Shown here: positions 22,706 through 30,464 of the stretch, piece after piece
Layout: each line of letters starts with the position of its first letter
How positions within the stretch are numbered: position 1 is the stretch's first letter
NCBI GenBank assembly: GCA_910585155.1
Contig: CAJUEC010000008.1
Span: 19,844 to 83,843, forward strand
Length of the DNA stretch: 64,000 bases
Origin: an uncultured Oscillospiraceae bacterium
Lineage (GTDB): Bacteria > Bacillota > Clostridia > Oscillospirales > Oscillospiraceae
Direction: 5' to 3'
Made by a program: the position numbers and the translations under genes
The notes under the pieces: generated by a model
Databases searched by the model: none
What the model was told of the DNA's origin: nothing
What the model saw: only the letters and a program-made list of their open reading frames with translations

Positions 22706-24055
22706 TCACCAGTTTTCGAAGTCAAAGCCTCTGGGCGTCTTCCGCTGCCGCTCCTGCCTGCGCTTCTGCCGCTTGACCTCGGCCTCCGCCGTCTCCAGCA
22801 GCTTATCAAGGGGCATCACGTTGGACGCGCCCTCAACCTCGATGATGCTGTATTTGAAGCTGCACTGGTGGCTGAACACCCGGTCGTCATCCCGCTGGAA
22901 GGTGGTGAGGATCTCGTCCATCTTTCGCTCGATCAGGTGCTTGACGCTGCCGGTGAGCATCAGGCAGAATTTGTCGTCCTGAATCCGGGCGAAGGTGTCG
23001 CCGCTTCGGAAATTCTTTCGGACAATCTCCACAAAATTTTGGATGTAGGCGTCCCCCACCTTTCGACCGAAAGAGGTGTTGATCTCGGACACCCCGCCCA
23101 GGTCCAGATAGCACAGGGTGATGTTCTGCTGCTCCCGCAGCACCTGCGCCATAAACTCGGACAAAAACTGGCGGTTGCGGATGCCTGTGTCCGGGTCCTG
23201 GTAGATATCGTCATTGAGGTGGCGGGCGCTCATCTTCTCGGTGGTGATGTCCATGACGATATGGACGCAGGAGGGCCGCTCCTTCCACTCGATGGGGAAG
23301 GAGATCACCCGGTAGCAGACGTTCCTGCCCTCCTCCAGCTCCCGGACCTGATAGCGCTCCGAATCGCTCCACTCCAGGAGCTTAGATTGGATGGGCAGGC
23401 GGTGCCGGCAGCTGTCGCAGTAGGCGGCGCCCTCGGCAATGCCCCGGGTGCGCTTGTTGCAGTGTACGATCTGCTGGGTTTTCTGGTCCACCACCAGCAG
23501 CCATTCATCCCGCTGGTCCAGCAGGTCCATCAGCATTTCCGTGTAGCTGTTGATGATCTCCGCCCGGCGCCGGGCCCGCTGAATCTCCTCCTTCAGCCGG
23601 TCCTCCCGCTCTTGGAGCTGCTGGGTCATGGCGTGGAAGGCTTGGAAAAATTCTCCCGAGGGGCACAGGTCCGGGGAATCCTCCCCGCGGGTCACCTGCC
23701 CGGCCTGAAGTGTGAGCTGCTTCAGGTTGGCGTGGAGGCTTTTGAGGCCGTCGTACAGGCAGCCTCCGCCGTCCGGGAGCTCCCCCGACAAATCGCCCTG
23801 GGCGAGCCGGGCGGAGCAGGCCGCCAGCTCTTCCGCCTGGGCGCGGAAGGAGCACAGCGCCTCCCCCAGGGGCCGGCAGGGTTCGCTGAGCGTGCCGACG
23901 TCCAGGCGGGCCTGCCCGGCGTCGCGCAGGATATGTTCCAGAAACTCGGTCAGCCGCTGACAGCTCTCTTCCACGCTCAGGGGCGGCGGCTGCGCTGGGG
24001 AATGAGCCTCAGGCTCTCCCGCCGACAGGCGGTTTTCGTTCATGTCCAGCTCCAT
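22706..24055 (-). CDS. GGDEF-family protein with degenerate active site
   Basis: 449 residues from the ATG at 24055; the frame runs further up but crosses the promoter at 24105-24133. Order: a charged N-terminus, a HAMP-like helical region (about 80-160), a PAS-like domain (about 165-270, RDEWLLVVDQKTQQIVHCNKR) and a C-terminal GGDEF fold (from about 280, DPDTGIRNRQFLSEFM). The signature loop reads RIQDDKF (about 355-361) where active diguanylate cyclases have RxGGDEF. Both glycines are lost, so synthesis of c-di-GMP is unlikely; a binding or scaffold role is more probable. No membrane segment. Confidence 0.88.
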   Translation of the reverse strand: MELDMNENRLSAGEPEAHSPAQPPPLSVEESCQRLTEFLEHILRDAGQARLDVGTLSEPCRPLGEALCSFRAQAEELAACSARLAQGDLSGELPDGGGCLYDGLKSLHANLKQLTLQAGQVTRGEDSPDLCPSGEFFQAFHAMTQQLQEREDRLKEEIQRARRRAEIINSYTEMLMDLLDQRDEWLLVVDQKTQQIVHCNKRTRGIAEGAAYCDSCRHRLPIQSKLLEWSDSERYQVRELEEGRNVCYRVISFPIEWKERPSCVHIVMDITTEKMSARHLNDDIYQDPDTGIRNRQFLSEFMAQVLREQQNITLCYLDLGGVSEINTSFGRKVGDAYIQNFVEIVRKNFRSGDTFARIQDDKFCLMLTGSVKHLIERKMDEILTTFQRDDDRVFSHQCSFKYSIIEVEGASNVMPLDKLLETAEAEVKRQKRRQERQRKTPRGFDFENW

Positions 24056-24104
24056 TTGGTCACTTACCCTTCCTGATGTTGTGCTCTGCGCACTAGTATG
24101 ATAC

Positions 24105-24133
24105 ATTGTACCATGGATTGAGGGGAAGTTCAA
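24105..24133 (-). promoter_or_regulatory. promoter of the GGDEF gene, with shared operator core
   Basis: Minus strand: TTGAAC (24133-24128), 17-base spacer, TACAAT (24110-24105). The -10 is embedded in GGTACAATGTATC, an imperfect version of the palindrome before the fapA-like gene. Confidence 0.75.
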
Positions 24134-24193
24134 CACGCTTTTCTCGATTGCATTCGGCGGGAAAATATTAATTTTATGAGGTCCCGCACAGGG

Positions 24194-24217
24194 AAACCGG
24201 CCCTTTTGGGCCGGTTT
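24194..24217 (+). terminator. strong plus-strand terminator without an obvious gene
   Basis: AAACCGGCCC-TTTT-GGGCCGGTTT followed by TTT. It is a textbook intrinsic terminator on the plus strand. Upstream on that strand there are only about 60-80 bases before the divergent GGDEF promoter, so it either ends a short RNA or shields the next gene. Confidence 0.8.
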
Positions 24218-24287
24218 TTTCGTGCTGAAAGCGAATAAAAGGTGCTGGGACTGGAAATTATTTCAATGGTAAGGAGGCGGATCGTCC

Positions 24288-24455
24288 ATGGCAAAGCGGC
24301 AGGCAGCCTGTGAGGTGCAGAAGAGGAGGGAGCAGGGCGGTCGCCTCTGGCTGAGCTATTACAATCAGATTTTGTACAAAAAGGGGATCATTACCGAGCA
24401 GGAGCGCAACAAAATGGCGCTGAAGATTGGTGAATGGAAGGGGTCGTCTCAGTAG
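24288..24455 (+). CDS. small protein, 55 aa, unknown function
   Basis: ATG at 24288, 9 bases after a perfect AAGGAGG; 55 codons to TAG, then a strong terminator three bases later. The product is basic and helical: MAKRQAACEVQKRREQGGRL followed by WLSYYNQILYKKGIITEQERN and a short tail. The C-terminal half resembles the short helical unit of SHOCT-like segments (YKKGIITEQERNKM: a helix with ...GIITxxE...), often found in small proteins of Clostridia and their integrative elements. I do not know a function. Real-gene evidence is the ribosome site, codon usage and the terminator. Confidence 0.75.
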   Translation: MAKRQAACEVQKRREQGGRLWLSYYNQILYKKGIITEQERNKMALKIGEWKGSSQ

Positions 24456-24457
24456 GG

Positions 24458-24497
24458 AAAGGGCCGGGCTGCGTCACGGACGCAGCCCGGCCCTTTT
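24458..24497 (+). terminator. terminator of the 55-aa gene
   Basis: An 18-bp stem (24458-24475 with 24479-24496) around ACG, ending in TTTT. Confidence 0.9.
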
Positions 24498-24577
24498 GCG
24501 GCAGCGGCTCCAGCTGTGGGTGCTGCGGTTCAATCGGAACGCCGGTAATTTTGATGCGTGTACGGAAAACTGGGCTC

Positions 24578-24606
24578 TTGACAAACGAGGCTTTCCGCAT
24601 TATAAT
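24578..24606 (+). promoter_or_regulatory. consensus promoter of tRNA-Leu
   Basis: TTGACA (24578-24583), 17-base spacer, TATAAT (24601-24606): a full consensus match, as expected for a stable-RNA gene 49 bases downstream. Confidence 0.92.
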
Positions 24607-24654
24607 ATGCTACGGTAACGCTCAGGCGGGAAATTTTGCCGGGGCGTATCTTTT

Positions 24655-24740
24655 GCGGATGTGCTGGAACTGGTAGACTGGCTAGCTTGAGGTGCTAGTG
24701 GCCCACGGCCGTACGGGTTCGAGTCCCGTCATCCGCACCA
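24655..24740 (+). tRNA. tRNA-Leu (anticodon GAG)
   Basis: 86 bases with an encoded CCA. Acceptor arm GCGGATG / CATCCGC, anticodon stem CTAGC / GCTAG enclosing TTGAGGT (anticodon GAG, reading CUC/CUU), a class II long variable arm (TGGCCCACGGCCGTA region) and the T arm ACGGG-TTCGAGT-CCCGT. The long arm and GAG anticodon identify leucine. Confidence 0.97.
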
Positions 24741-24741
24741 C

Positions 24742-24779
24742 GTCGGGGCAAGCTATGTATCGCTTGCCCCGACTTTTTT
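24742..24779 (+). terminator. terminator of tRNA-Leu
   Basis: GTCGGGGCAAGC / GCTTGCCCCGAC, 12 bp, followed by six T. The rest of the gap to 25056 holds a further hairpin (below) and no gene. Confidence 0.92.
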
Positions 24780-24882
24780 CAAAAGTCAGGGCGCGCCAAT
24801 GTGATACGCCCTGCTTTGTTTTGCCCTGGATACGAAAAATATGGAGATCAATTTTTGCGGGTAGAATAGGCTTTGATCATTA

Positions 24883-24913
24883 CAGCGGCATGGAGCCCCA
24901 CTCCATGCCGCTG
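24883..24913. terminator. hairpin between the tRNA and the cysteine-desulfidase-like gene
   Basis: A 13-bp stem CAGCGGCATGGAG / CTCCATGCCGCTG with a CCCCA loop, followed on the plus strand by TGTTGTTTTA. It lies about 145 bases beyond the stop of the minus-strand gene at 25057, so it may be the end of the liv operon or a second plus-strand stop. Confidence 0.5.
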
Positions 24914-25056
24914 TGTTGTTTTACTGCCTGAAAGTCCTCCAAAGCTCCGCGTGGAGCGCCGAGCGGGCAGGGATGAGCTGCCCCCTCATGGGAGGTCAGC
25001 CGCTCCGCAAGGGTTCCCTGGAGAAAATCCCCATCGGGATATCCTCTTGGAGCGGC

Positions 25057-25752
25057 TCAGCACCCCACGGCGTCGTCCTCCAGCATCAGATGCAGAATCT
25101 CCTCATCGGTTCCCCGCATTCCGTCCCGGCCCAGGCGGCCAATGCAGCGCAGGGTTTTTTCAATGCCATCCTTCATCAAGCCGTCGCCGTCGGCAAACAC
25201 GTAGCCCTGCTGTGCCAGCTGGTACCCCAGCAGCGCGGCGTCTACAGCCGAGGCGATTTTGGCCGCGCAGGAGGGCTTGGCGCCGTCGCACACCATGCCG
25301 GAGATGTTGCCCAGCGTGTTGATGACGGTGTTTCCGATCACCTGGTCGCTGCGGCCCTCCAGAAAGGCGATTCCCGCGCCGCAGCCGCACGCCGCCCCCA
25401 CCACGCCGCAGAAGGCGGACAGGCGGCCGATGCTGCTCTTCTGATAGATTGCCACCAGGTTGCTCACGGCCAGCGCGCGGTAGAGCAGCTCGGGGGCGGC
25501 TTTGCGCTCCTGGGCGTACACCCACACCGGGAGGCACACGGTGACTCCCTGGTTTCCGCTCCCGGAGTTGGGCACGGACACGCTTTGCACGTTTTTGATG
25601 ATATTGCCGCTGCACTGGCATAAAATGTGCTGCGGGGCTCGGCCCAGCGTCCGGGCCGCCGTGGCCGCGGCGTAGGCGATGGCGATGGGCTCGGTGCAGC
25701 CCAGGGCGGGGATCCGCTCCTCCCGCAGCAGCGTGATATATCGTTGGTCCAT
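25057..25752 (-). pseudogene. UPF0597 / L-cysteine desulfidase-family protein with large internal deletion
   Basis: 231 residues that match the two ends of a family normally about 420-440 long (E. coli CyuA, also called L-serine dehydratase alpha-like). The N-terminus keeps ALGCTEPIAIAYAAA (first Fe-S cysteine) and stops around SGNIIKNV (about residue 54); the next residues, VPNSGSGNQG, belong to the C-terminal half, with the remaining cysteines in CGVVGAACGCGAG and MVCDGAKPSC. About 190-200 middle residues are missing, yet the frame is preserved. Family role: cysteine to pyruvate, ammonia and sulfide. Activity is doubtful. ATG after AGGAGGAG, 13 bases downstream of livF; last gene of the operon. 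Confidence 0.8.
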
Positions 25753-25765
25753 GGTCTCCTCCTAT

Positions 25766-26431
25766 TTACAGCCCGCCCAGATAGGCATCCCGCACCCGTT
25801 CGTTCTGGGCCAGCCGTTCGCCGGTGTCGGTGAGTACGATCTGGCCCGTCTCCAGCACGTAGCCCTGGTGGGAGATTTGCAGGGACATCCGGGCGTTCTG
25901 CTCCACCAGCAGGATGGTGGTGCCCTGGCTGTTGACCCGCTGAAACAGCCGGAACAGGTCCTGCACCACGATGGGGGCCAGCCCCAGGGACGGTTCGTCC
26001 AGCATCTGCTGCTCACCGCCGGACAGCGTGCCGGCGGCCTGGTTCAGGCGCTCCTTCAGGATGGGAAACAGCGCGAAGGCGTTTTCATAGCCCTGCTTGG
26101 CCGCCGCCCGGCTGGCGGTGTATGCCCCCAGCTTCAAATTCTCGTGGACGGAAAGCCCCGGGAAGATGTGCCGCCCCTCGGGGGAGAGCACCATTCCGCT
26201 TTTGACGATGGCGTAGGAGGGCGCGTTGGTCACGTCCCTGCCCTGAAACAGTACGGTGCCCCGCTCCGCCCTCTCCAGGCCCATCAGGGTGCGCATGATG
26301 GTGGATTTGCCTGCGCCGTTGGCGCCGATGATGGTGACGATCTCCCCCTCCTCAATGGTAAAGGAGATGCCCCGAACGGCCTTGATTGCGCCGTAGGAGA
26401 TGTGCAGATCCTTGACGTCCAGCAGCGCCAT
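25766..26431 (-). pseudogene. livF: Liv-type ABC ATPase (LivF) with an internal deletion
   Basis: 221 residues; LivF is normally about 234-237. Walker A GANGAGKST (about 38-46), Q-loop and signature LSGGEQQ are intact, but the signature runs straight into LDEPSLGLAP: the roughly 16 residues that normally lie between LSGGEQQM and the Walker B strand are gone (junction near residue 143, bases about 26000). Loss of the signature helix end and Walker B hydrophobic residues should abolish ATP hydrolysis. The deletion keeps the frame. Starts 1 base after the livG stop. Whether it is true decay or assembly error is open. Confidence 0.8.
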
Positions 26432-26432
26432 C

Positions 26433-27197
26433 TCATTTCACCTCTTTCCCCAGATATGCGTCGATCACCAGTTGGTTTTGCCGGATCTCTTCCGGCGTGC
26501 CGTGGGCGATCTCCGCGCCGTGGTCCAGCACGTAGATGTGGTCGCAGATCCGCATGACCAGGCGCATATCGTGCTCGATCAGCAGAATGGCCAGCCCCAT
26601 GCCCTTCAGCTCCAGGATGAATTCCATCAGCTCGTGGGTCTCCTGCTCGTTCATGCCCGCGGCGGGCTCGTCCAGCAGCAGGACCTTGGGCTCGCTGGCC
26701 ATCGCCCGGGCGATTTCCAGCCGGCGCTGGAGGCCGTAGGGCAGGCTGGAGGCGTACTGGTATTTCCACTGGGAGAGCCCGGTGATCTCCAGGGTCTCCA
26801 GGGCCTTTTCCCGGGCGCGGGCCTCGTCCCGCCTGTGCCTGGGCAGGCGCAGGACGCTGTCCAGCAGGTTGGCTTTGGTGTGGGTGTGGGTGCCCAGCAT
26901 CACGTTTTCCAGCGCGGTCATGTTGGTGAACAGGCGGATGTTCTGGAAGGTGCGGGCCATGCCCAGGCCGGTGATCTGATGGGGCTTTTTCCCTGTGATA
27001 TCCGCGCCCTGAAAGATGACCCGGCCCTCCGTGGGGTTGTACACCCCGGTGATGCAGTTAAAGAAGGTGGTTTTTCCCGCGCCGTTGGGCCCGATAATGC
27101 CCACGATTTCGTTGTCATTCAGGGAGACATTCACATCGCTGACCGCCACCAGGCCGCCGAACCGCTGGGTGATGTGCTCTGTGTTCAGAATGGTCAT
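26433..27197 (-). CDS. livG: Liv-type ABC ATPase (LivG)
   Basis: 254 residues from the ATG at 27197, complete by family standards: TEHITQRFGGLVAVSDVNV, Walker A GPNGAGKTT, the LivG-specific ITGKKPHQITGLGMARTFQN, signature SLPYGLQRRLEIARA, Walker B VLLLDEPAAGMN, and IEHDMRLVM. The frame is also open upstream into the remains of livM, so the predicted product may be a LivM-LivG fusion (26433-27833, 466 residues). No ribosome site is visible before 27197, as expected if the original intergenic DNA has been lost. Confidence 0.85.
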   Translation of the reverse strand: MTILNTEHITQRFGGLVAVSDVNVSLNDNEIVGIIGPNGAGKTTFFNCITGVYNPTEGRVIFQGADITGKKPHQITGLGMARTFQNIRLFTNMTALENVMLGTHTHTKANLLDSVLRLPRHRRDEARAREKALETLEITGLSQWKYQYASSLPYGLQRRLEIARAMASEPKVLLLDEPAAGMNEQETHELMEFILELKGMGLAILLIEHDMRLVMRICDHIYVLDHGAEIAHGTPEEIRQNQLVIDAYLGKEVK

Positions 27198-27958
27198 GCC
27201 CAGGATCTGGAAGGACTGGTCGCTGGTGAAGGTGGTGGAGTCCACAAAGCTCATATACTGGGCGTAAAAGGCGCCCGCCACCCCCGCGATGGCCGCCGAG
27301 ACGGCAAAGCACTGCAGCTTGTAGCTGAACATGTTGACGCCCATGCTCTGGGCCGCGATCTCGTCCCCCTTGATGGCGGAAAAGGCCCGCCCCGTCCTGG
27401 AGTCGGTGATGTTGTGCACCACCAGAATGGTCAGCAGGCACAGCGCCAGCACCAGGTAGTAAAATCCCCTGGCGTTGTTGATTTCAAATCCGAGGATGCG
27501 GGGCATGGGGATGTTGTTGATCCCATAGGGGCCTCGGGTCAGCTCGATCCAGTTCAGCTCAATGATGCACATGATCTCACCGAAGCCCAGGGTCACTATG
27601 GACAGGTAGCTGCCCTGGAGGCGCAGGGTGGGGCTTCCGATCATCAGCCCGAATACCGCGCAGATCAGCGCCGCCAGGATGCAGTTGAGGATAAAATCGG
27701 TCTGAAAGCGGGTGGCCATAATGGCCGCGGTGTAGGCGCCCACGCCGAAAAAGGCGGCCTGGCCCAAAACCACAATGCCCATATAGCCGGTAATCAGGTT
27801 CATGCTCAGCGACAGGATGATTAGATTCCGCACATGATGCCTACCGAGATGATATACCGGCGGGTGATGACCAGCGGGAACAGCACCGCCGCGGCCAGCA
27901 GGATCAGGTTGACCTTCTTTTCATGCCGCGCCCAGAATTTGAGAAAACGTTTCCACAT
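27198..27958 (-). pseudogene. livM: livM permease remnant, frameshifted and joined to livG
   Basis: An ATG at 27958 opens a 45-codon frame (WKRFLKFWARHEKKVN..., one membrane segment) that ends at a TAA at 27823-27821. The family match resumes in another frame from about 27833 (LIILSLSMNLITGYMG) through several membrane segments to FTSDQSFQILG, where the livG start follows at once. One missing base near 27823 (GGAATC-TAATC would read on as MCGILIILSL with one added C) explains the frameshift. The C-terminal 80 or so residues with the last membrane segments are absent. As it stands the permease is not functional. Confidence 0.8.
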
Positions 27959-27970
27959 AGCCGCTCCCCC

Positions 27971-28852
27971 CTACACCTTGGTGACCTTGTGCCTGCCCAG
28001 CAAACCAGAGGGCTTGATGATGAGCACAACGATGAGCATAACAAATGAGATGGCGTTTCCATAGCCGGAGCCGATGTAGTTGATGCCCAGCGACTCGATC
28101 ACGCCCAGCAGCAGCCCGCCCAGCATGGCCCCGGGCAGGATGCCGATGCCGCCCAGCACCGCCGCGGCAAAGGATTTCATCCCCACCGCCACCGCCATGC
28201 GGGTGTCGATCTGCTGATAGTACATGGCGACCAGCGTGCCCGCCACGCCCACGCACATGGTGCCGATGAAAAAAGTGAACGTGATGATGTGGTCGGTGTG
28301 GATGCCCATCAGCTTGGCCGCGTCGGCGTCCTGGGCTATGGCGCGCATGCCCATGCCCAGCTTGGTTTTGTACACAATCAGCGAGAGCACCGCCATCATG
28401 ATGACGGTCACCGCGAAGATGATGATCTGCATCCAGGTGATGATGATCCCCCCGAGCCGGATCTTTCCCAGATTGAATACGTCGGGAAAGCGCTTGGTCT
28501 CGGTGCCGAAAAACACGAGGATAAAGTTGGTGACGGCGGTGCCCAGCCCCACTGTGCTGATGAGCGCGGCGATTTTGGATGCCCGGCGCTTTCGGATGGG
28601 GCTCAGGGCCACCCGGTCCATCAGCGCGCCCAGCCCGCCGGTAATCAGCATGCTTGCCAGCAGGGCCAGGAAAAAGTTCCATTGGAGCTGGGTGAGAAAG
28701 ATCAGCGTCAGATAGCCGCCCAGCACGTAGAACGCGCCGTTGGCCATGTTGACCAGCTCCAGAACGCCGAACACCATCGTGAAGCCGATGGCCACCAGGG
28801 CATAGGCGCTTTCGATGGTCAGGCCGTTGATGAGCTGCTGCAAGATAATCAT
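27971..28852 (-). CDS. livH: Liv-type ABC permease (LivH)
   Basis: 293 residues, the normal length, with about eight membrane segments. Family landmarks: YALVAIGFTMVFGVLELVNMANGAFYVLGGY near the start (shown in part by GFTMVFGVLELVNMANG) and the cytoplasmic loop GMGMRAIAQDADAAKLMGI that contacts the ATPases. ATG after AAAGGAG. Follows the OYE-type gene by about 180 bases and precedes livM. It appears intact, in contrast to livM and livF. Imports a hydrophobic or branched-chain-type amino acid or similar carboxylate together with the binding protein at 31323. Confidence 0.93.
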   Translation of the reverse strand: MIILQQLINGLTIESAYALVAIGFTMVFGVLELVNMANGAFYVLGGYLTLIFLTQLQWNFFLALLASMLITGGLGALMDRVALSPIRKRRASKIAALISTVGLGTAVTNFILVFFGTETKRFPDVFNLGKIRLGGIIITWMQIIIFAVTVIMMAVLSLIVYKTKLGMGMRAIAQDADAAKLMGIHTDHIITFTFFIGTMCVGVAGTLVAMYYQQIDTRMAVAVGMKSFAAAVLGGIGILPGAMLGGLLLGVIESLGINYIGSGYGNAISFVMLIVVLIIKPSGLLGRHKVTKV

Positions 28853-29033
28853 TGATTGTTACTCCTTTCCCGCGGGTCCGCCGCCTGGGCGCCGCTTGAG
28901 GCTTGGCGATGTGCCCGGCGGCGGGGGGCCTTTCCGCCGGACGAGGCGGTCTGACCCGGAAATATTCTGTGCATTTCCAGTCAAATCAACGCCGCATGGC
29001 GGGAAAAGACCCGTCGATTGGCTGTGCCGGGCC

Positions 29034-30371
29034 CTAGCGCGCGCCCATCACGTCGTTTCGGTAGAGGGGCAGGTAGACCTCCTGGTCCCGCATGACGCAG
29101 CCCGCCTTGGAGCCGTGGCGCATCAGCTCGCTGCACTTGCTGCACACCACGCAGCACTGCTCCGGCCTCAGCCGCCCGTCCCGGAGGATGTCCCGGGCGA
29201 ACTGGGGGTAGACGAAGGCCATCCGGCCAAAGCCGGCGATGCTGCACATGCCCTGCTCCAGGGCGCCCGCCGCCACCTGGGCGGAGAACTGCCGCAGATA
29301 GGACAGGCCCGAGCTGACCACCGCCAGGCCGGGGAAGGCCCTCTGCATCTGGCCCACGCCGCTGCAAATGCGGGCCGCCCCCGTCAGCGGGTCCTCCGGC
29401 GGGGCGTAGGGGCCCTGGTCATAGGGCCGGTTTACGTGTGGATTGACGTAGGGATTGCCCATGGTCAGGTCCAGCAGCTCCAGCCCCATCTGCTGGTGCA
29501 GGATGCCGATGAGCGCTTGGGGCTCGCTCAGGTCCACCTCCACGCCGCCGTCAGGGCTGACGCCGAAGCCGTAGGGATAGGGGAACCCATCGTAGATATT
29601 CAATCTGGAGGTGACGATAAAGCCGCCGCTTGCCGCCGCCTGGGCCGCCGCCACGCTGTCGCGCAGAAGCCGGGTCCGGTTTTCAAGGCTCCCGCCGTAC
29701 CGGCCGGGCCGCTGGTAGGCGCTGAGCAGTTCGCTGTTCAGGTAGCGGTGGCAGCACTTGGTGTCGACGCCGTCAAAGCCGGCGCGCTGGGCCAGCTGGG
29801 CCGCCTGCCCGAACCGCTCCCCCAGCCGGGCCAGCTCGTCGTCAGTGATGACGCAGCTGCCAGGGAGGGGGGAGTCCTTCTCAAACAGCGGATTTTGATA
29901 GGCGATGATGGGCTGGGGCACGCCGTTGGGCTTGGAGTACCGCCCGGAGTGGGTGGCCTGCATGATGACCACCGGCTCGAAGCCGTTGGCGGCCAGGCAC
30001 TCTTTCTTGATCTCCCGGACCAGCCGCTGGAAGGCGGGCAGGGTGGCCTCCGTCAGCATCAGCTGCCTGGGGTTGGCCCGGGCGTTTTGCTGCACGGCCA
30101 CCGCCTCCATCCAGATCAGCCCCGCGCCGCTTTGGGCGAAGCGGTGGTAGCGGCGCTGGGTCAAGACGTCGGGCGCGCCCTGGGCGGTGCCGTCGCAGCC
30201 CTCCATGGGCTGTATGGCCATGCGGTTGGGAATGGTGCGCCCGCTCCGCTTCAGCGTCAGAGGCTGGGCCAGCAGCGCGGTGTTGTCCGACACAGGCAGG
30301 GCCGCGCCCGCCTCCCGGGCGGCCTCCTCAAATGCGTGAAGATCCATTGCAATCCAATTTCTAGGCTTCAA
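29034..30371 (-). CDS. old-yellow-enzyme-type flavin oxidoreductase with Fe-S motif
   Basis: 445 residues. An FMN-binding TIM barrel of the NADH:flavin oxidoreductase family (IPNRMAIQPMEGCDG, HSGRYSKPNG, GFDGVDTKCCHRYLNSELLS, YGGSLENRTRLL), then a Cys cluster CCVVCSKCSELM...AGC like the 4Fe-4S site of 2,4-dienoyl-CoA reductases and bile-acid BaiCD/BaiH proteins. The C-terminal FAD/NAD domain of those is missing, so electrons must come from a partner. Start is a TTG at 30371 after AGGAGATGAG; the ATG at 30347 has no ribosome site. Divergent from the AraC regulator; first gene of the liv-containing operon. Confidence 0.85.
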   Translation of the reverse strand: MKPRNWIAMDLHAFEEAAREAGAALPVSDNTALLAQPLTLKRSGRTIPNRMAIQPMEGCDGTAQGAPDVLTQRRYHRFAQSGAGLIWMEAVAVQQNARANPRQLMLTEATLPAFQRLVREIKKECLAANGFEPVVIMQATHSGRYSKPNGVPQPIIAYQNPLFEKDSPLPGSCVITDDELARLGERFGQAAQLAQRAGFDGVDTKCCHRYLNSELLSAYQRPGRYGGSLENRTRLLRDSVAAAQAAASGGFIVTSRLNIYDGFPYPYGFGVSPDGGVEVDLSEPQALIGILHQQMGLELLDLTMGNPYVNPHVNRPYDQGPYAPPEDPLTGAARICSGVGQMQRAFPGLAVVSSGLSYLRQFSAQVAAGALEQGMCSIAGFGRMAFVYPQFARDILRDGRLRPEQCCVVCSKCSELMRHGSKAGCVMRDQEVYLPLYRNDVMGAR

Positions 30372-30388
30372 AACTTCTCATCTCCTGT

Positions 30389-30416
30389 TTGATTTGTGCT
30401 CCGGGTATGGTACAAT
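30389..30416 (+). promoter_or_regulatory. promoter of the araC-type gene
   Basis: TTGATT (30389-30394), 16-base spacer ending in TATGG, TACAAT (30411-30416), in the short divergent region shared with the OYE-type gene. Confidence 0.6.
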
Positions 30417-30464
30417 GTCGATAAACGCCGCGCGGCAAATAAAATGACCAATGGAGGCGATGAT

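Noticed and set aside
24780..25056. Integration site or attL/attR next to tRNA-Leu
   Set aside because: I could not find a repeat of the tRNA 3' end downstream in the window, and no integrase is present.
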